Source: Anaeromicrobium sediminis
GTDB lineage: Bacteria; Bacillota; Clostridia; Peptostreptococcales; Thermotaleaceae
Length of the DNA: 64,000 nucleotides
Direction: 5' to 3'
Assembly (NCBI RefSeq): GCF_002270055.1
Contig: NZ_NIBG01000002.1
Location: forward strand, 310,001-374,000
In this document: piece by piece, positions 1 to 9,173 of the stretch
Numbering within the stretch: the first letter of the stretch is position 1
Layout: each line of letters opens with the position of its first letter
Notes under the pieces: model-generated
What the model saw: the letters and a program-made list of their open reading frames with translations, nothing else
What the model was told of the DNA's origin: nothing
Databases searched by the model: none
Program-made: the position numbers and the translations under genes

Positions 1-201
1 TTATTTAAATTAAAGGAGCATATGGAAGCTGGACGAGTTAAACCTGCTTTAATTATAGGTGTTCCTGTAGGATTTGTGGGAGCTGCAGAATCTAAAGAGG
101 AACTTGAAAAATTAGATGTACCTTATATAACTATAAGGGGAAGAAAAGGTGGAAGTACAGTGGCAGCTGCCATAATGAATGCCATTTTATACATGATATA
201 G
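1..201 (+). CDS. cbiC: Cobalt-precorrin-8 methylmutase, C-terminal end (partial)
   Basis: The window opens inside a reading frame of 66 codons ending at TAG 199-201. It contains GVPVGFVGAAESKEEL and PYITIRGRKGGSTVAAA, the conserved C-terminal part of CbiC/CobH, which moves a methyl group from C11 to C12 on cobalt-precorrin-8 to give cobyrinate. The start lies outside the window. The next gene, cbiD, begins within 9 bases of the stop, so they are surely co-transcribed. Family assignment is firm; only about a third of the protein is visible. Confidence 0.92.
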   Translation, partial: LFKLKEHMEAGRVKPALIIGVPVGFVGAAESKEELEKLDVPYITIRGRKGGSTVAAAIMNAILYMI

Positions 202-209
202 GTGTGACC

Positions 210-1322
210 ATGCTAGATAAATATATAGTTAAAAATGGGAAAAAAATGAGATATGGATACACTACAGGTTCTTGTGCAGCAGCTGCTGCCAAGGCTTGTG
301 CCATAATGATTAAGACGGGTAAAATTATTGATCACGTGACTATAGATACTCCAAAGGGGTGGACATTAAATCTTGAAGTTTTAGAGCCAAACCTTGATGC
401 TGGGGAAGCTACTTGTGCCATCAGAAAAGATGGAGGGGATGATCCTGATAACACAAATAACATGCTCATTTATGGAAATGTTAAGCTAAATGATCATGAA
501 AAAATCAACATAACAGGTGGAGTTGGAGTGGGTCTAGTAACTAAAGATGGACTTCAAATTCCTAAAGGAGAATATGCCATAAATCCTGTGCCAAGAAAAA
601 TGATAAGAAAAGAAGTAAGAGAAGTCATTGGAGAAAAGATTGGAGCAGATGTGAAGATTTATGCACCAGAGGGTGTTGAAATAGGGAAAAAAACCTTTAA
701 CCCAAGACTTGGTATCATAGGAGGTATATCCATATTAGGTACATCTGGAATTGTGGAACCCATGTCAGAGGAAGCCTTTAGAGAATCCTTAAATATAGAG
801 CTTAAGGTGGCTGTTAAAGACAATAAGGATTATATAGTATTAGTTCCTGGAAATTATGGAGAAGATTTGGCACTTAATCACTATAAAATACCTGAGGAAA
901 AAATAGTAAAAACCAGCAATTTCATTGGATATATGCTAGAAAAATGTGTAGAACAAGAAGTTAAAAAAGTATTATTGATAGGCCACATTGGAAAAATGGT
1001 AAAGTTAGCAGGTGGGATTTTTTATACTCACAGTAAAATGGCCGATGGAAGAGTTGAGATACTTGCTTCAAATTTAGCCTATTTAGGAGCTCCAACCAAC
1101 ATGATAAAGGAAATTTTTGATTGTGTAACTACAGAGGCTGCTCTAGATATTATAGAAAAAAGTCCTTATAAAGAAGTATATAATCTCTTAATAGACAAAT
1201 GTGAGAAAAGAGCTAATATGAGAATTTATGAGGAATTAGAAGTTGGGGTAATAACCTTTTCTATGACAAAGGGCGTCCTTGCAGTAGGGGAAAAAGCTAA
1301 AAAAATGTTGGAGGAAATATAA
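210..1322 (+). CDS. cbiD: Cobalt-precorrin-5B C1-methyltransferase
   Basis: CbiD methylates C1 of the corrin ring after CbiG has opened the delta-lactone in the anaerobic cobalamin route. The 370-residue product has the family N-terminus YGYTTGSCAAAAAKA and the motif GGVGVGLVTKDGLQIP with AINPVPRKMI just after it. A GTG at 204 could add two residues (V-T), but the AGGTG at 200-204 is better placed for the ATG at 210. The stop at 1322 is followed immediately by the cbiE start. Length is normal for the family. Confidence 0.95.
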   Translation: MLDKYIVKNGKKMRYGYTTGSCAAAAAKACAIMIKTGKIIDHVTIDTPKGWTLNLEVLEPNLDAGEATCAIRKDGGDDPDNTNNMLIYGNVKLNDHEKINITGGVGVGLVTKDGLQIPKGEYAINPVPRKMIRKEVREVIGEKIGADVKIYAPEGVEIGKKTFNPRLGIIGGISILGTSGIVEPMSEEAFRESLNIELKVAVKDNKDYIVLVPGNYGEDLALNHYKIPEEKIVKTSNFIGYMLEKCVEQEVKKVLLIGHIGKMVKLAGGIFYTHSKMADGRVEILASNLAYLGAPTNMIKEIFDCVTTEAALDIIEKSPYKEVYNLLIDKCEKRANMRIYEELEVGVITFSMTKGVLAVGEKAKKMLEEI

Positions 1323-1952
1323 ATGTCAAAATTTTATGTCCTAGGAATGGGACCAGGAAACGAAAAATACATTTTACCCATAACTAAGGAAATTATTAGT
1401 GAGTGTCATGTATTAATCGGAGGAAAGAGAAATCTACAATATTTTGAACACCTAAATAAGGAAAAACTTTATATATCAGCAGATTTAAATAAAATAGTTG
1501 ACTATGTTAAAAATAACTATAAAAGAAAGAAAATATGTTTTTTACTTTCTGGGGATACGGGTTTTTATAGTATGACTACATTTATAAAAAAACACTTTTC
1601 AAAGGATGACATGATAGTTATACCTGGAATTAGTTCATTTCAATATATGGCAGCTAAAATTGGGGAAGAATACAATGATGCACTCCTTGGTAGTGTTCAT
1701 GGAAGAGATTTTGATTATATAAGTAAATTAAAGGAATATAATAAAATATTTTTGTTAACAGATAAAAAAAATTCTCCTAAAAGTATAGCTAAAAATTTAA
1801 TAGAAAATAAGATGGAAGATTGTCTTTTAGCAGTTGGAGAAAATTTGTCCTACGAAAATGAGAAAATAACTTTGGGAAGTCCCAAAAATATTTTAGATAT
1901 AGATGAATTTAGTATGTCGGTGGTGATGATAAAAAGACATGTGGAATTATAA
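1323..1952 (+). CDS. cbiE: Cobalt-precorrin-7 C5-methyltransferase
   Basis: A 209-residue tetrapyrrole methylase of the CbiE type, which methylates C5 in the late corrin stage. The N-terminal SAM-pocket loop reads VLGMGPGNEKYILPIT, and a second binding segment LLSGDTGFYSM sits near residues 73-83. It starts directly after the cbiD stop and overlaps cbiT by 14 bases. In some bacteria CbiE and CbiT are fused as CobL; here they are separate overlapping genes, which fits coupled translation. Confidence 0.92.
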   Translation: MSKFYVLGMGPGNEKYILPITKEIISECHVLIGGKRNLQYFEHLNKEKLYISADLNKIVDYVKNNYKRKKICFLLSGDTGFYSMTTFIKKHFSKDDMIVIPGISSFQYMAAKIGEEYNDALLGSVHGRDFDYISKLKEYNKIFLLTDKKNSPKSIAKNLIENKMEDCLLAVGENLSYENEKITLGSPKNILDIDEFSMSVVMIKRHVEL

Positions 1953-2523
1953 AACTTTTGGCATTCCTGATGAAGAATTCATTAGGGGCAAGGTGCCTAT
2001 GACTAAAGAGGAAGTTAGAACTATTACCATATCAAAATTAAGGTTACAAGAAGACCATACGGTAGTAGATATAGGAGCAGGAACAGGTTCCCTATCCATA
2101 GAAGCCGCATTGGTTTGTAAAAATGGAACGGTTCTTTCCATAGAGAGAAAAGAAGAGGGAATAGATCTTATTAAAAAGAATATGGAAAAATTTCATATTA
2201 ACAATTTAATACCTATTCATGGGAAAGCTGTAGAGGCTTTAAATGACATAGATTTTTTCCATAGGGCTATCATAGGTGGTAGTGGAGGTCAATTGGAAGA
2301 AATAGTTAGAATGTGTCATGAAAAATTAGTAGATGGTGGTATTTTAGTAGTAAATGCCATTACCATAGAAACCTTATACAATTCCATTAAGTTTATGGAA
2401 AAGGAAGGGTTTGAAAAGATAGAAACTATATGTGTAAACATATCTAGGGGAGATAAACTAGGGAATTACACATTGATGAAGGGATTAAATCCCATATATA
2501 TAATTACGGGAAAAAAACAATAG
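1939..2523 (+). CDS. cbiT: Cobalt-precorrin-6B C15-methyltransferase (decarboxylating)
   Basis: A 194-residue Rossmann-fold SAM methyltransferase with motif I VDIGAGTGSLSIEAA (residues about 44-58) and the family N-terminus GIPDEEFIRGKVPMTKEE. CbiT methylates C15 and removes the C12 acetate carboxyl. The ATG at 1939 lies inside the end of cbiE in another frame. The TAG at 2521-2523 is followed by the only long break in this otherwise gap-free operon. Confidence 0.94.
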   Translation: MWNYKTFGIPDEEFIRGKVPMTKEEVRTITISKLRLQEDHTVVDIGAGTGSLSIEAALVCKNGTVLSIERKEEGIDLIKKNMEKFHINNLIPIHGKAVEALNDIDFFHRAIIGGSGGQLEEIVRMCHEKLVDGGILVVNAITIETLYNSIKFMEKEGFEKIETICVNISRGDKLGNYTLMKGLNPIYIITGKKQ

Positions 2524-3002
2524 GGAGCTAGGTTTATGTGAACCTATTTCAGTCAACCATATTAAAAATTATTTCCATTGGAGTCGCTGTCACATGCGAA
2601 AGTATAAATCTCTAAAATAGGTTCATGTTTCATATTGAGGAATCCTATGATGTTGTGACGCTCCTACAATTCCAATAATTTTTAATATAGTTTCCCTCAT
2701 AGGTATTCAGAGGTTATTGTTAAATAAGGTTGAAAGATTAGGGGGAAGGGTTTTAATCACTAAACTCTAGCTACTTACAAGGGAATATGAATGAAAAATT
2801 TTTAGAAGGTGGAACATCAGAACATCCTATGCTGTAAACAATTGTGAACCTTCTATCGTGAGTATAATATTCACACTCTATAGTCTGATAGTGAATTACC
2901 TTATAAACGTTTTTATTTATATGACCGAAGTAAGTTCCGATACATTTAGATTGGACATGGTTTATCTATAACAAGGTACATATATAATTAGGAGGAAGAG
3001 AA
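2524..3002 (+). other. 479-bp non-coding spacer with nested inverted repeats
   Basis: No reading frame of useful length is seen on either strand. The spacer has several complementary segments. ATATTAAAAATTATT at about 2559-2573 pairs with its complement at about 2677-2691, and the similarity continues through GTCGCTGTCAC against GTGACGCTCC. CCTATGA (about 2644-2650) can instead pair with TCATAGG (about 2697-2703). GTGAACCTATTT (about 2538-2549) pairs with AAATAGGTTCA (about 2615-2625). Further on, TAGAAGGT (2803-2810) pairs with ACCTTCTA (2848-2855), and ATTCAC (2869-2874) with GTGAAT (2891-2896). A ribosome binding site AGGAGGAAGAG precedes cbiF. I do not see the conserved boxes of a cobalamin riboswitch. 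Confidence 0.6.
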
Positions 3003-3752
3003 ATGGTTTATTTTATAGGAGCAGGACCGGGAGATCCGGATTTAATAACGGTTAAGGGAAGAAAAATAGTAGAGAAGGCAGATGTAATAATATATGCTGG
3101 TTCTTTAGTTAATAAAGAAATAATAGGTTGCAGAAGAGAAGATGCTAAAGTATATAATAGTGCATCTATGACTTTAGAAGAAGTAATTGAAGTTATGGAA
3201 GATTCAGTTGAAAAAGGTCTATTAGTGGCTAGGGTTCATACGGGAGATCCTAGTATATATGGAGCTATAAGAGAACAAATGGATATATTAGAAGAAAAAA
3301 ATATTGAGTATAGTGTAATCCCAGGGGTAAGTTCTTTTGTTGGAGCTGCGGCAGCAATAAAGAAGGAATTTACATTACCTGGAGTAACGCAAACAGTTAT
3401 ATTAACTAGATTAGAGGGAAGAACTCCAGTGCCTGAGAAGGAGCAATTAGAAAAATTAGCAGCACACAAAGCATCCATGTGTATATTCTTATCAGTACAT
3501 ATGATAGACCAGGTAGTTGAAAGATTACTTGTACATTATGAAAAGGAAACTCCTATAGCTATAATCCAAAGGGCTACTTGGGAAGACCAAAAGGTTGTAA
3601 TGGGAACATTAGAGAATATAGGAGAGAAAGTTAAAGAAGCTAACATAACTAAAACAGCTCAAATACTAGTTGGTCATTTCCTGGGAAATGAGTACGAGTT
3701 GTCAAAGTTATATGACAAGACCTTTAGTCACGAATTTAGAAAGGCTAAGTAA
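3003..3752 (+). CDS. cbiF: Cobalt-precorrin-4 C11-methyltransferase
   Basis: A 249-residue tetrapyrrole methylase with the N-terminal loop FIGAGPGDPDLITVKG and the substrate/SAM motif ARVHTGDPSIYGAIREQ (residues about 77-93), both typical of CbiF/CobM. It methylates C11 before ring contraction is completed by CbiG. The start ATG has a strong AGGAGG six bases upstream. The stop TAA shares its final A with the ATG of cbiG, so the two are translationally coupled. Confidence 0.95.
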   Translation: MVYFIGAGPGDPDLITVKGRKIVEKADVIIYAGSLVNKEIIGCRREDAKVYNSASMTLEEVIEVMEDSVEKGLLVARVHTGDPSIYGAIREQMDILEEKNIEYSVIPGVSSFVGAAAAIKKEFTLPGVTQTVILTRLEGRTPVPEKEQLEKLAAHKASMCIFLSVHMIDQVVERLLVHYEKETPIAIIQRATWEDQKVVMGTLENIGEKVKEANITKTAQILVGHFLGNEYELSKLYDKTFSHEFRKAK

Positions 3753-4798
3753 TGGACATAGGAATAATAGCTTTAACTAAGAATGGAGCTAATTTAGGAT
3801 ATAAACTACATAAAATGATGAATTATTCATCATTTTATGTAAAAGACAAATTTTATAGGGAAGGTCCTAATGTTATATCCTTCACTGAAAAAATGAAAGT
3901 TCTTGTAAAAGACATATTTAAAAAACATGATTGTCTAATATTTATCATGGCAACGGGTATAGTAGTAAGAAGTATAGCTCCCTTTATAAATGATAAAAAA
4001 ACAGATCCCGCTGTACTGGTTATGGATGAGAGGGGGACCCATGTAATAAGTCTACTTAGTGGTCATTTAGGTGGGGCTAATGAATATACCCATAGGGTGG
4101 CAAACTTATTAGGGGCAAATCCTGTTATAACCACAGCTTCTGATGTATCAGGTACAATAGCTGTAGATACATTGGCAATGAAATTAAACTGCAAAATAGA
4201 AGATTTTAGTGAAGCTACTAAAGTAACAGCCCATATAGTAAATGAGGAAAGAGTAGGTATTAAATCTCAAATACCAATAGATTTTCATTTGCCTAAAAAT
4301 ATAGAAGTACAACAGGAAAAAATAGATAATTCTTTAAAGGGATTAATACTTATAACAAATAAGGAAGAAGTAAATAAGCCCATTGATGATACAGTAGTTT
4401 TAAGACCTAAAAACCTGATAGTGGGAATTGGTTGTAGACGTAATAAAGAATATGAAAAAATACAGGAAGCCTTAGAGGAATCTTTTAGAGATTTAAATTT
4501 ATCTACAAAGTCTATTAGACATTTTGCAACTGTTGATGTTAAAAAGGATGAAGTGGGTATTAAAAAATTAGCAGATAAATTTGAGAGACCACTAAAGATT
4601 GTTGCTAGGGAAAAAGTTAAAAGGGTAGAAGATAAATTTATAGGTTCTGACTTTGTAAAAAAAACTATAGGAGTAAGTTGTGTGTGTGAGCCAGTGGCTT
4701 TTTTAACTAGTAATAAAGGGAATTTTATTCAAAGAAAAAGGGCTTTTGATGGAATAACCATAGCTATATTTAAAGAAGGTGATAAGAATTGGACATAA
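3752..4798 (+). CDS. cbiG: Cobalt-precorrin-5A hydrolase
   Basis: CbiG opens the ring-A delta-lactone of cobalt-precorrin-5A and releases acetaldehyde, a step unique to the oxygen-independent route. The 348-residue protein has the N-terminal/central domain with FIMATGIVVRSIAPFI and ISLLSGHLGGANE (about residues 70-120) and a separate C-terminal domain beginning LIVGIGCRRNKEYE (about residue 223). Both expected domains are present. The last 10 bases overlap the TTG start of hemA. Confidence 0.94.
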   Translation: MDIGIIALTKNGANLGYKLHKMMNYSSFYVKDKFYREGPNVISFTEKMKVLVKDIFKKHDCLIFIMATGIVVRSIAPFINDKKTDPAVLVMDERGTHVISLLSGHLGGANEYTHRVANLLGANPVITTASDVSGTIAVDTLAMKLNCKIEDFSEATKVTAHIVNEERVGIKSQIPIDFHLPKNIEVQQEKIDNSLKGLILITNKEEVNKPIDDTVVLRPKNLIVGIGCRRNKEYEKIQEALEESFRDLNLSTKSIRHFATVDVKKDEVGIKKLADKFERPLKIVAREKVKRVEDKFIGSDFVKKTIGVSCVCEPVAFLTSNKGNFIQRKRAFDGITIAIFKEGDKNWT

Positions 4799-6087
4799 TA
4801 GTAGTAGGTATTAATCACAACAACTCTCCCATTGAAGTGAGAGAAAAGGTTTCATTTTCAAAAACTGACCTGGACATAGCTTATAATAGATTAAAAGAAT
4901 ATGATGAAATAGTAGAATCTGTGATCATATCTACATGTAATAGAAGTGAAATAGTTTCATATGTTACTAAAGTAGATGATGGCATAAAAGGATTAAAGGC
5001 TTTTTATAGTGGATTTTTTGATATACCTATGGAAAGTATGGAAGACTACTTTTTCATAGAAGAGTCAGATAAGGCTGTAAAACATGTATATAAGCTAGCA
5101 GTAGGGTTGGATTCTCTCATATTAGGGGAGGACCAAATAATAGGACAAGTGAGATCTTCCCATATGTATGCCCTAGAAAGAGGTGCCACGGGGAAAGTTT
5201 TAAATACATTATTTAGAGAATGTATAACTACAGCAAAGAAAATAAAAAGAGAAACTTTAATATCTCAAAATTCTCTATCTATAAGTTCAATAGCAGTAAA
5301 ATTTATTGAAAATAGATTTGAGGACTTAAGGAACAAAAAAGTATTAGTCATTGGTGTGGGAGAGATGAGTCGAATTGCCATTGAAAATCTTTTGTATAAG
5401 GGTGTCAGTGAAATTTATGTAACTAATAGAACTGTTGGTCATGCCATTGACTTGTCTAATAGATACAAAGAGATAAAGGTAGTGGAGTTTAAAAAGAGAT
5501 ATGACTTAATAGGAGAAGTGGATATTGTAATTTCATCCACAAGTGCACCACACTATGTACTAAAAAAAGAACGTATGGAAAAATATCATAACAAGGAAAG
5601 GGAACTATGCATAGTAGACATTGCATTGCCTCGAGATGTGGATCCAGAAATTAATAATATGGAAAAAATCCATGTATATGAATTAGATGAACTGAAAAAA
5701 GTAGCACTGGATAATATGGAAATTAGAATGGAAGCTGCTAAAAATGCCATGGAAATAATAATAGAAGAGGCAGTAAAGTTTCAAAATTGGTATAATTGCT
5801 TACCTGTATTTCCAGTTATTGATAATCTTAAAAAAACTACTAAAGAAATACTAGATGAAGAAATAGATAGTTTAATGTATAGACTAGATGGAGCTACTGA
5901 TAAAGATAAGGCTTTAATTAAAATAGTCATGAATTCCCTGGTGAAGAAAATCATAAAAAAGCCTATACACAATTTGAAAATGGCAGGAGAAGACAAACAG
6001 GGAGAACTATATGCAAAGGTTACAAATGAGTTGTTTAGTATGAAAGAATATAGTTGTAAAGGAAAAGGTGAAAGTTATGGAAAATAA
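4789..6087 (+). CDS. hemA: Glutamyl-tRNA reductase
   Basis: This enzyme reduces glutamyl-tRNA to glutamate-1-semialdehyde, the first step of the C5 route to aminolevulinate. The 432-residue product starts at TTG 4789, as shown by homology at the N-terminus (MDIIVVGINHNNSPIEVREK) and a GGTGA-type ribosome binding site inside the end of cbiG. The catalytic cysteine is C50 in STCNRSE. GEDQIIGQVR and an NADPH-binding stretch KVLVIGVGEMSRIA follow. Its place inside the cbi genes ties precursor supply to corrinoid synthesis. It overlaps cbiH. Confidence 0.95.
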   Translation: MDIIVVGINHNNSPIEVREKVSFSKTDLDIAYNRLKEYDEIVESVIISTCNRSEIVSYVTKVDDGIKGLKAFYSGFFDIPMESMEDYFFIEESDKAVKHVYKLAVGLDSLILGEDQIIGQVRSSHMYALERGATGKVLNTLFRECITTAKKIKRETLISQNSLSISSIAVKFIENRFEDLRNKKVLVIGVGEMSRIAIENLLYKGVSEIYVTNRTVGHAIDLSNRYKEIKVVEFKKRYDLIGEVDIVISSTSAPHYVLKKERMEKYHNKERELCIVDIALPRDVDPEINNMEKIHVYELDELKKVALDNMEIRMEAAKNAMEIIIEEAVKFQNWYNCLPVFPVIDNLKKTTKEILDEEIDSLMYRLDGATDKDKALIKIVMNSLVKKIIKKPIHNLKMAGEDKQGELYAKVTNELFSMKEYSCKGKGESYGK

Positions 6088-6817
6088 AGGGAAAATATAT
6101 GTAATAGGAATAGGACCTGGAAATTTAGAACACATGAGTCAAAGGGCAAAGGATGCCATAAGTGAATCGGAAGTAATCATAGGATATAAAACATATACTA
6201 ATTTAGTTAAGGACTTAATAGAAAATAAAGAAGTAATAGATTCAGGAATGAGAAAAGAGATTGAAAGGTGTAATCTTACTTTAGATAAGGCCCTAGAAGG
6301 AAAAGTAGTGGCCATAATTAGTAGTGGAGATTCTGGCATATATGGAATGGCAGGAATTATGCACGAAGTTGTCTTTGATAGAGAAGCTTCTATAGAGGTG
6401 GAAGTAGTACCTGGAATAACTGCATCAAATGCAGCAGCAGCAAGTCTAGGAGCACCTATTATGCATGATTCATGTACTATTTCTCTAAGTGATTTATTGA
6501 CAGATTGGGATTTAATAAAGAAGAGATTAGAATGTGCAGCCATGGGAGACTTTGTAGTTTCTCTATATAATCCAAAGAGTAAGGGACGAGTTACTCAAAT
6601 AGAAGAAGCCCGTGAAATAATGCTAAAGCATAAAAAGAAGGATACGGTTGTAGGTATAGTTAAAAACGCTAAAAGAGAAGGTGAGAACATAGTTATCACT
6701 GATTTAGAACATATGTTAGAAGAAGATATAGATATGGTTACTATGGTTATAATAGGAAACGAAAAGACTTATGTTAAAAATAATAAAATGGTAACTCCAA
6801 GGGGCTACAAAATATGA
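6077..6817 (+). CDS. cbiH: Cobalt-precorrin-3 C17-methyltransferase (ring contraction)
   Basis: CbiH methylates C17 and drives ring contraction. The product (246 residues from the ATG at 6077) has IYVIGIGPGNLEHM near its start, SSGDSGIYGMAG in the middle and VVSLYNPKSKGR typical of CobJ/CbiH. A GTG at 6068 would add three residues, but AAAGGTGA just before 6077 makes the ATG the better start. It overlaps hemA by 11 bases and cbiJ by 4 (ATGA). Confidence 0.94.
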   Translation: MENKGKIYVIGIGPGNLEHMSQRAKDAISESEVIIGYKTYTNLVKDLIENKEVIDSGMRKEIERCNLTLDKALEGKVVAIISSGDSGIYGMAGIMHEVVFDREASIEVEVVPGITASNAAAASLGAPIMHDSCTISLSDLLTDWDLIKKRLECAAMGDFVVSLYNPKSKGRVTQIEEAREIMLKHKKKDTVVGIVKNAKREGENIVITDLEHMLEEDIDMVTMVIIGNEKTYVKNNKMVTPRGYKI

Positions 6818-7566
6818 TATTAATATTAGGTGGCACTAAAGATTCTAGGAATTTGTATGAAATTTTAAAAAAAGAATCTATTCCATTTATATTTACTACG
6901 GCAACAGCATATGGAAAAAAGTTAGTAGGAGACAAGGAGGACAAGGTCCTCTCAAAAAGGCTTACTAAGGAAGAAATGGTTAGTTTAATAGAAAAAGAGA
7001 GCATAAGCATGGTTGTGGATACTACCCATCCTTATGCGGCGGAAGTATCGTTAAATGCCATGGCTGCTTGTAGACAATCGAATATAGAATATATAAGGTT
7101 TGAAAGAAAAGAAGAGGAATTAAGTAAGTATGAAAGTATAATAACTTATGTGGATGACTATGAAAGTGCAGCTATTGAAGCTAAGAAAATAAATGGCAAC
7201 ATTTTACTTACTACGGGAAGTAAAACCTTAAATATATTTGTAGATAAAATAGATAAAGGTAGATTATATCCTAGAGTCCTGCCAACTAGTAATATGATAA
7301 AAAAATGTGAAGATTTAGGCTTAAAAGCATCTCAAATAATAGGTATGCAAGGCCCCTTTTCCACTCCTATGAATGAGGTTATGATAGATAAATATAATAT
7401 TGGGGGACTAGTCACTAAGGATAGTGGTAAAATAGGAGGACTACTTGAAAAACTGGAGGCAGCCCATAATAAAAATATAAGGGTCATATTTATTAAAAGA
7501 CCTAAAATAGAGTATGAAAATCTATATGATAATATGGAGCATTTAATAAAAAAGTTGGTGAAGTAA
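6814..7566 (+). CDS. cbiJ: Cobalt-precorrin-6A reductase
   Basis: A 250-residue CbiJ/CobK reductase, which reduces the macrocycle of cobalt-precorrin-6A with NAD(P)H. Visible signatures are the N-terminal ILILGGTKDSRNLYEIL, VVDTTHPYAAEVS (about residue 67) and the C-terminal GGLVTKDSGKIGGLLEK. Start and stop interlock with the neighbours: ATGA overlap with cbiH upstream, and the next ATG begins right after its TAA. Confidence 0.93.
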   Translation: MILILGGTKDSRNLYEILKKESIPFIFTTATAYGKKLVGDKEDKVLSKRLTKEEMVSLIEKESISMVVDTTHPYAAEVSLNAMAACRQSNIEYIRFERKEEELSKYESIITYVDDYESAAIEAKKINGNILLTTGSKTLNIFVDKIDKGRLYPRVLPTSNMIKKCEDLGLKASQIIGMQGPFSTPMNEVMIDKYNIGGLVTKDSGKIGGLLEKLEAAHNKNIRVIFIKRPKIEYENLYDNMEHLIKKLVK

Positions 7567-8238
7567 ATGGACAAGTATTATCCAATTATGGTTAACATAC
7601 AAAATAAAAGATGTATAGTTATAGGTGGAGGCAAGGTTGCCTTAAGAAAGACTAAGACCTTACTCAAATATGGTGCCAAAGTAACTTTGGTTAGTCCAGA
7701 GATAGATGAAGAAATAAAAAAATTATTTCACAAAAACAAAATAGAAATTATAAAGAGAAATTATGAGTATGGAGATCTAGAAGGGGCGACTCTAGCATAT
7801 ATAGCTACGGATAATGAACAGGTAAATGAATTAGTTCTAAAAGAATCTAATAGTAAAAATATTTTAGTAAATTGTGCTAAAAATCCTGAAGATAGTGACT
7901 TTATAATTCCTTCATCCATAAAAAAAGGGCCCCTTAGTATTTCCATAAGCACAGAGGGGAAAAGCCCTATGCTTGCAAAAAAGATAAAAGAAGATTTAGA
8001 ACTTATATTTAAGGACGAATATGAAACTTTTATAGAAGAATTAGGAAAAATAAGAAAAATGGCAATAGATAATATAGATGATATAAAAGTAAGAAGAGAG
8101 CTTTTTAAGGAATTGGTATATGGATCTTTGTTAGATGACTTTATGGATAATGATATAGATGACCTAGAAGATGAAATGAGAAGGATTTATATGAAATATA
8201 AGATGGGCTCTAACACTAAAACACATAGAAAAAGGTGA
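7567..8238 (+). CDS. Precorrin-2 dehydrogenase (sirohydrochlorin-forming, CysG-B/Met8 type)
   Basis: A 223-residue protein with an N-terminal NAD-binding Rossmann fold (CIVIGGGKVALRKTKTLLK) and the family segment ISTEGKSPMLAKKI (about residues 128-141). It oxidises precorrin-2 to sirohydrochlorin (factor II), the point where cobalt or iron is inserted. No methylase domain is attached, since that activity is in the separate cobA-hemD gene. The C-terminal part is acidic (MDNDIDDLEDEM) and then basic. Some members also act as ferrochelatase; that cannot be judged here. Confidence 0.88.
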   Translation: MDKYYPIMVNIQNKRCIVIGGGKVALRKTKTLLKYGAKVTLVSPEIDEEIKKLFHKNKIEIIKRNYEYGDLEGATLAYIATDNEQVNELVLKESNSKNILVNCAKNPEDSDFIIPSSIKKGPLSISISTEGKSPMLAKKIKEDLELIFKDEYETFIEELGKIRKMAIDNIDDIKVRRELFKELVYGSLLDDFMDNDIDDLEDEMRRIYMKYKMGSNTKTHRKR

Positions 8239-8242
8239 AAAT

Positions 8243-9172
8243 ATGGATAAAATAATAAAGGTAGGTTCTAGATGTAGTGAGCTTGCACTGAAGCAAACTC
8301 ATATAGTCATTGGAGTATTAAAAGAACATTTTCCAGAGTATGAATATGAAATAGTTGAGATAAAGACTATTGGAGATAAAATATTAGATAAGACATTAGA
8401 TAAAATAGGTGGTAAAGGATTATTTGTAAAGGAAATAGAAAGTGCCCTTTTAAATAAGGAAATAGATTTGGCAGTACACAGTATGAAGGACGTTCCAACA
8501 GTTATGGTTGAAGGCTTAAAGATAGGAGCCATAACTAAGAGGGAAGATGTGAGAGATGTATTTATAGGAAAAAATAATTTGAAAATAGAAGAGTTAAAAA
8601 GTGGAGCTAAGGTGGGAACTAGTAGTTTGAGAAGAAAGGCTCAGCTTTTAGCTTATAGAAATGATTTAGACATAGTACCTATTAGGGGAAATATAAGAAC
8701 TAGAATAGGTAAAATAGAGGAAATGGATCTAGATGGAATAATTTTAGCTGCTGCTGGAATCCATAGAATGGATTGGAATGAAAAAATTAATGACTACATT
8801 AGTGAAGATATATGTACACCAGCTGTAGGTCAAGGCGCACTAGGTATTCAAATAAGAGAAAATGACCCTTTGATGGATGGAATAATTTCAGTATTAAACC
8901 ATAGGGAAACAGAATATACCATAAAAGCAGAGAGAAGTTTCATGAGAGTGCTAGAAGGTGGATGTCACGTACCTATGGGAGCATTTTGTGAAATCAAAGA
9001 CGGTATGTTAAGTATGATAGCCGTAGTGGCATCATTAGATGGGAAAGAAATTATTAGACTTGGACAAAGTGCCGATTTAGAAGAATATACAAAACTAGGA
9101 GAAAGCCTTGCAAAGGAAGCACTAGATAAAGGAGCTAGACATATATTAGACAAGATTGAAGGGAATGATTAA
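8243..9172 (+). CDS. hemC: Hydroxymethylbilane synthase (porphobilinogen deaminase)
   Basis: HemC joins four porphobilinogen units into hydroxymethylbilane. The 309-residue product begins KVGSRCSELALKQT and has HSMKDVPTVMVEGL, RRKAQLLAYR and the cofactor-binding EGGCHVPMGAF, in which C241 carries the dipyrromethane primer. Length and motifs are standard. A GGTGAAAAT ribosome binding site precedes the ATG four bases after the previous stop. Confidence 0.96.
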   Translation: MDKIIKVGSRCSELALKQTHIVIGVLKEHFPEYEYEIVEIKTIGDKILDKTLDKIGGKGLFVKEIESALLNKEIDLAVHSMKDVPTVMVEGLKIGAITKREDVRDVFIGKNNLKIEELKSGAKVGTSSLRRKAQLLAYRNDLDIVPIRGNIRTRIGKIEEMDLDGIILAAAGIHRMDWNEKINDYISEDICTPAVGQGALGIQIRENDPLMDGIISVLNHRETEYTIKAERSFMRVLEGGCHVPMGAFCEIKDGMLSMIAVVASLDGKEIIRLGQSADLEEYTKLGESLAKEALDKGARHILDKIEGND

Positions 9173-9173
9173 G

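Noticed and set aside
2524-3002. Cobalamin riboswitch
   Set aside because: Attractive by position, but I find neither the conserved B12 box nor the GCCACTG-type core; reported as an unassigned structured spacer.
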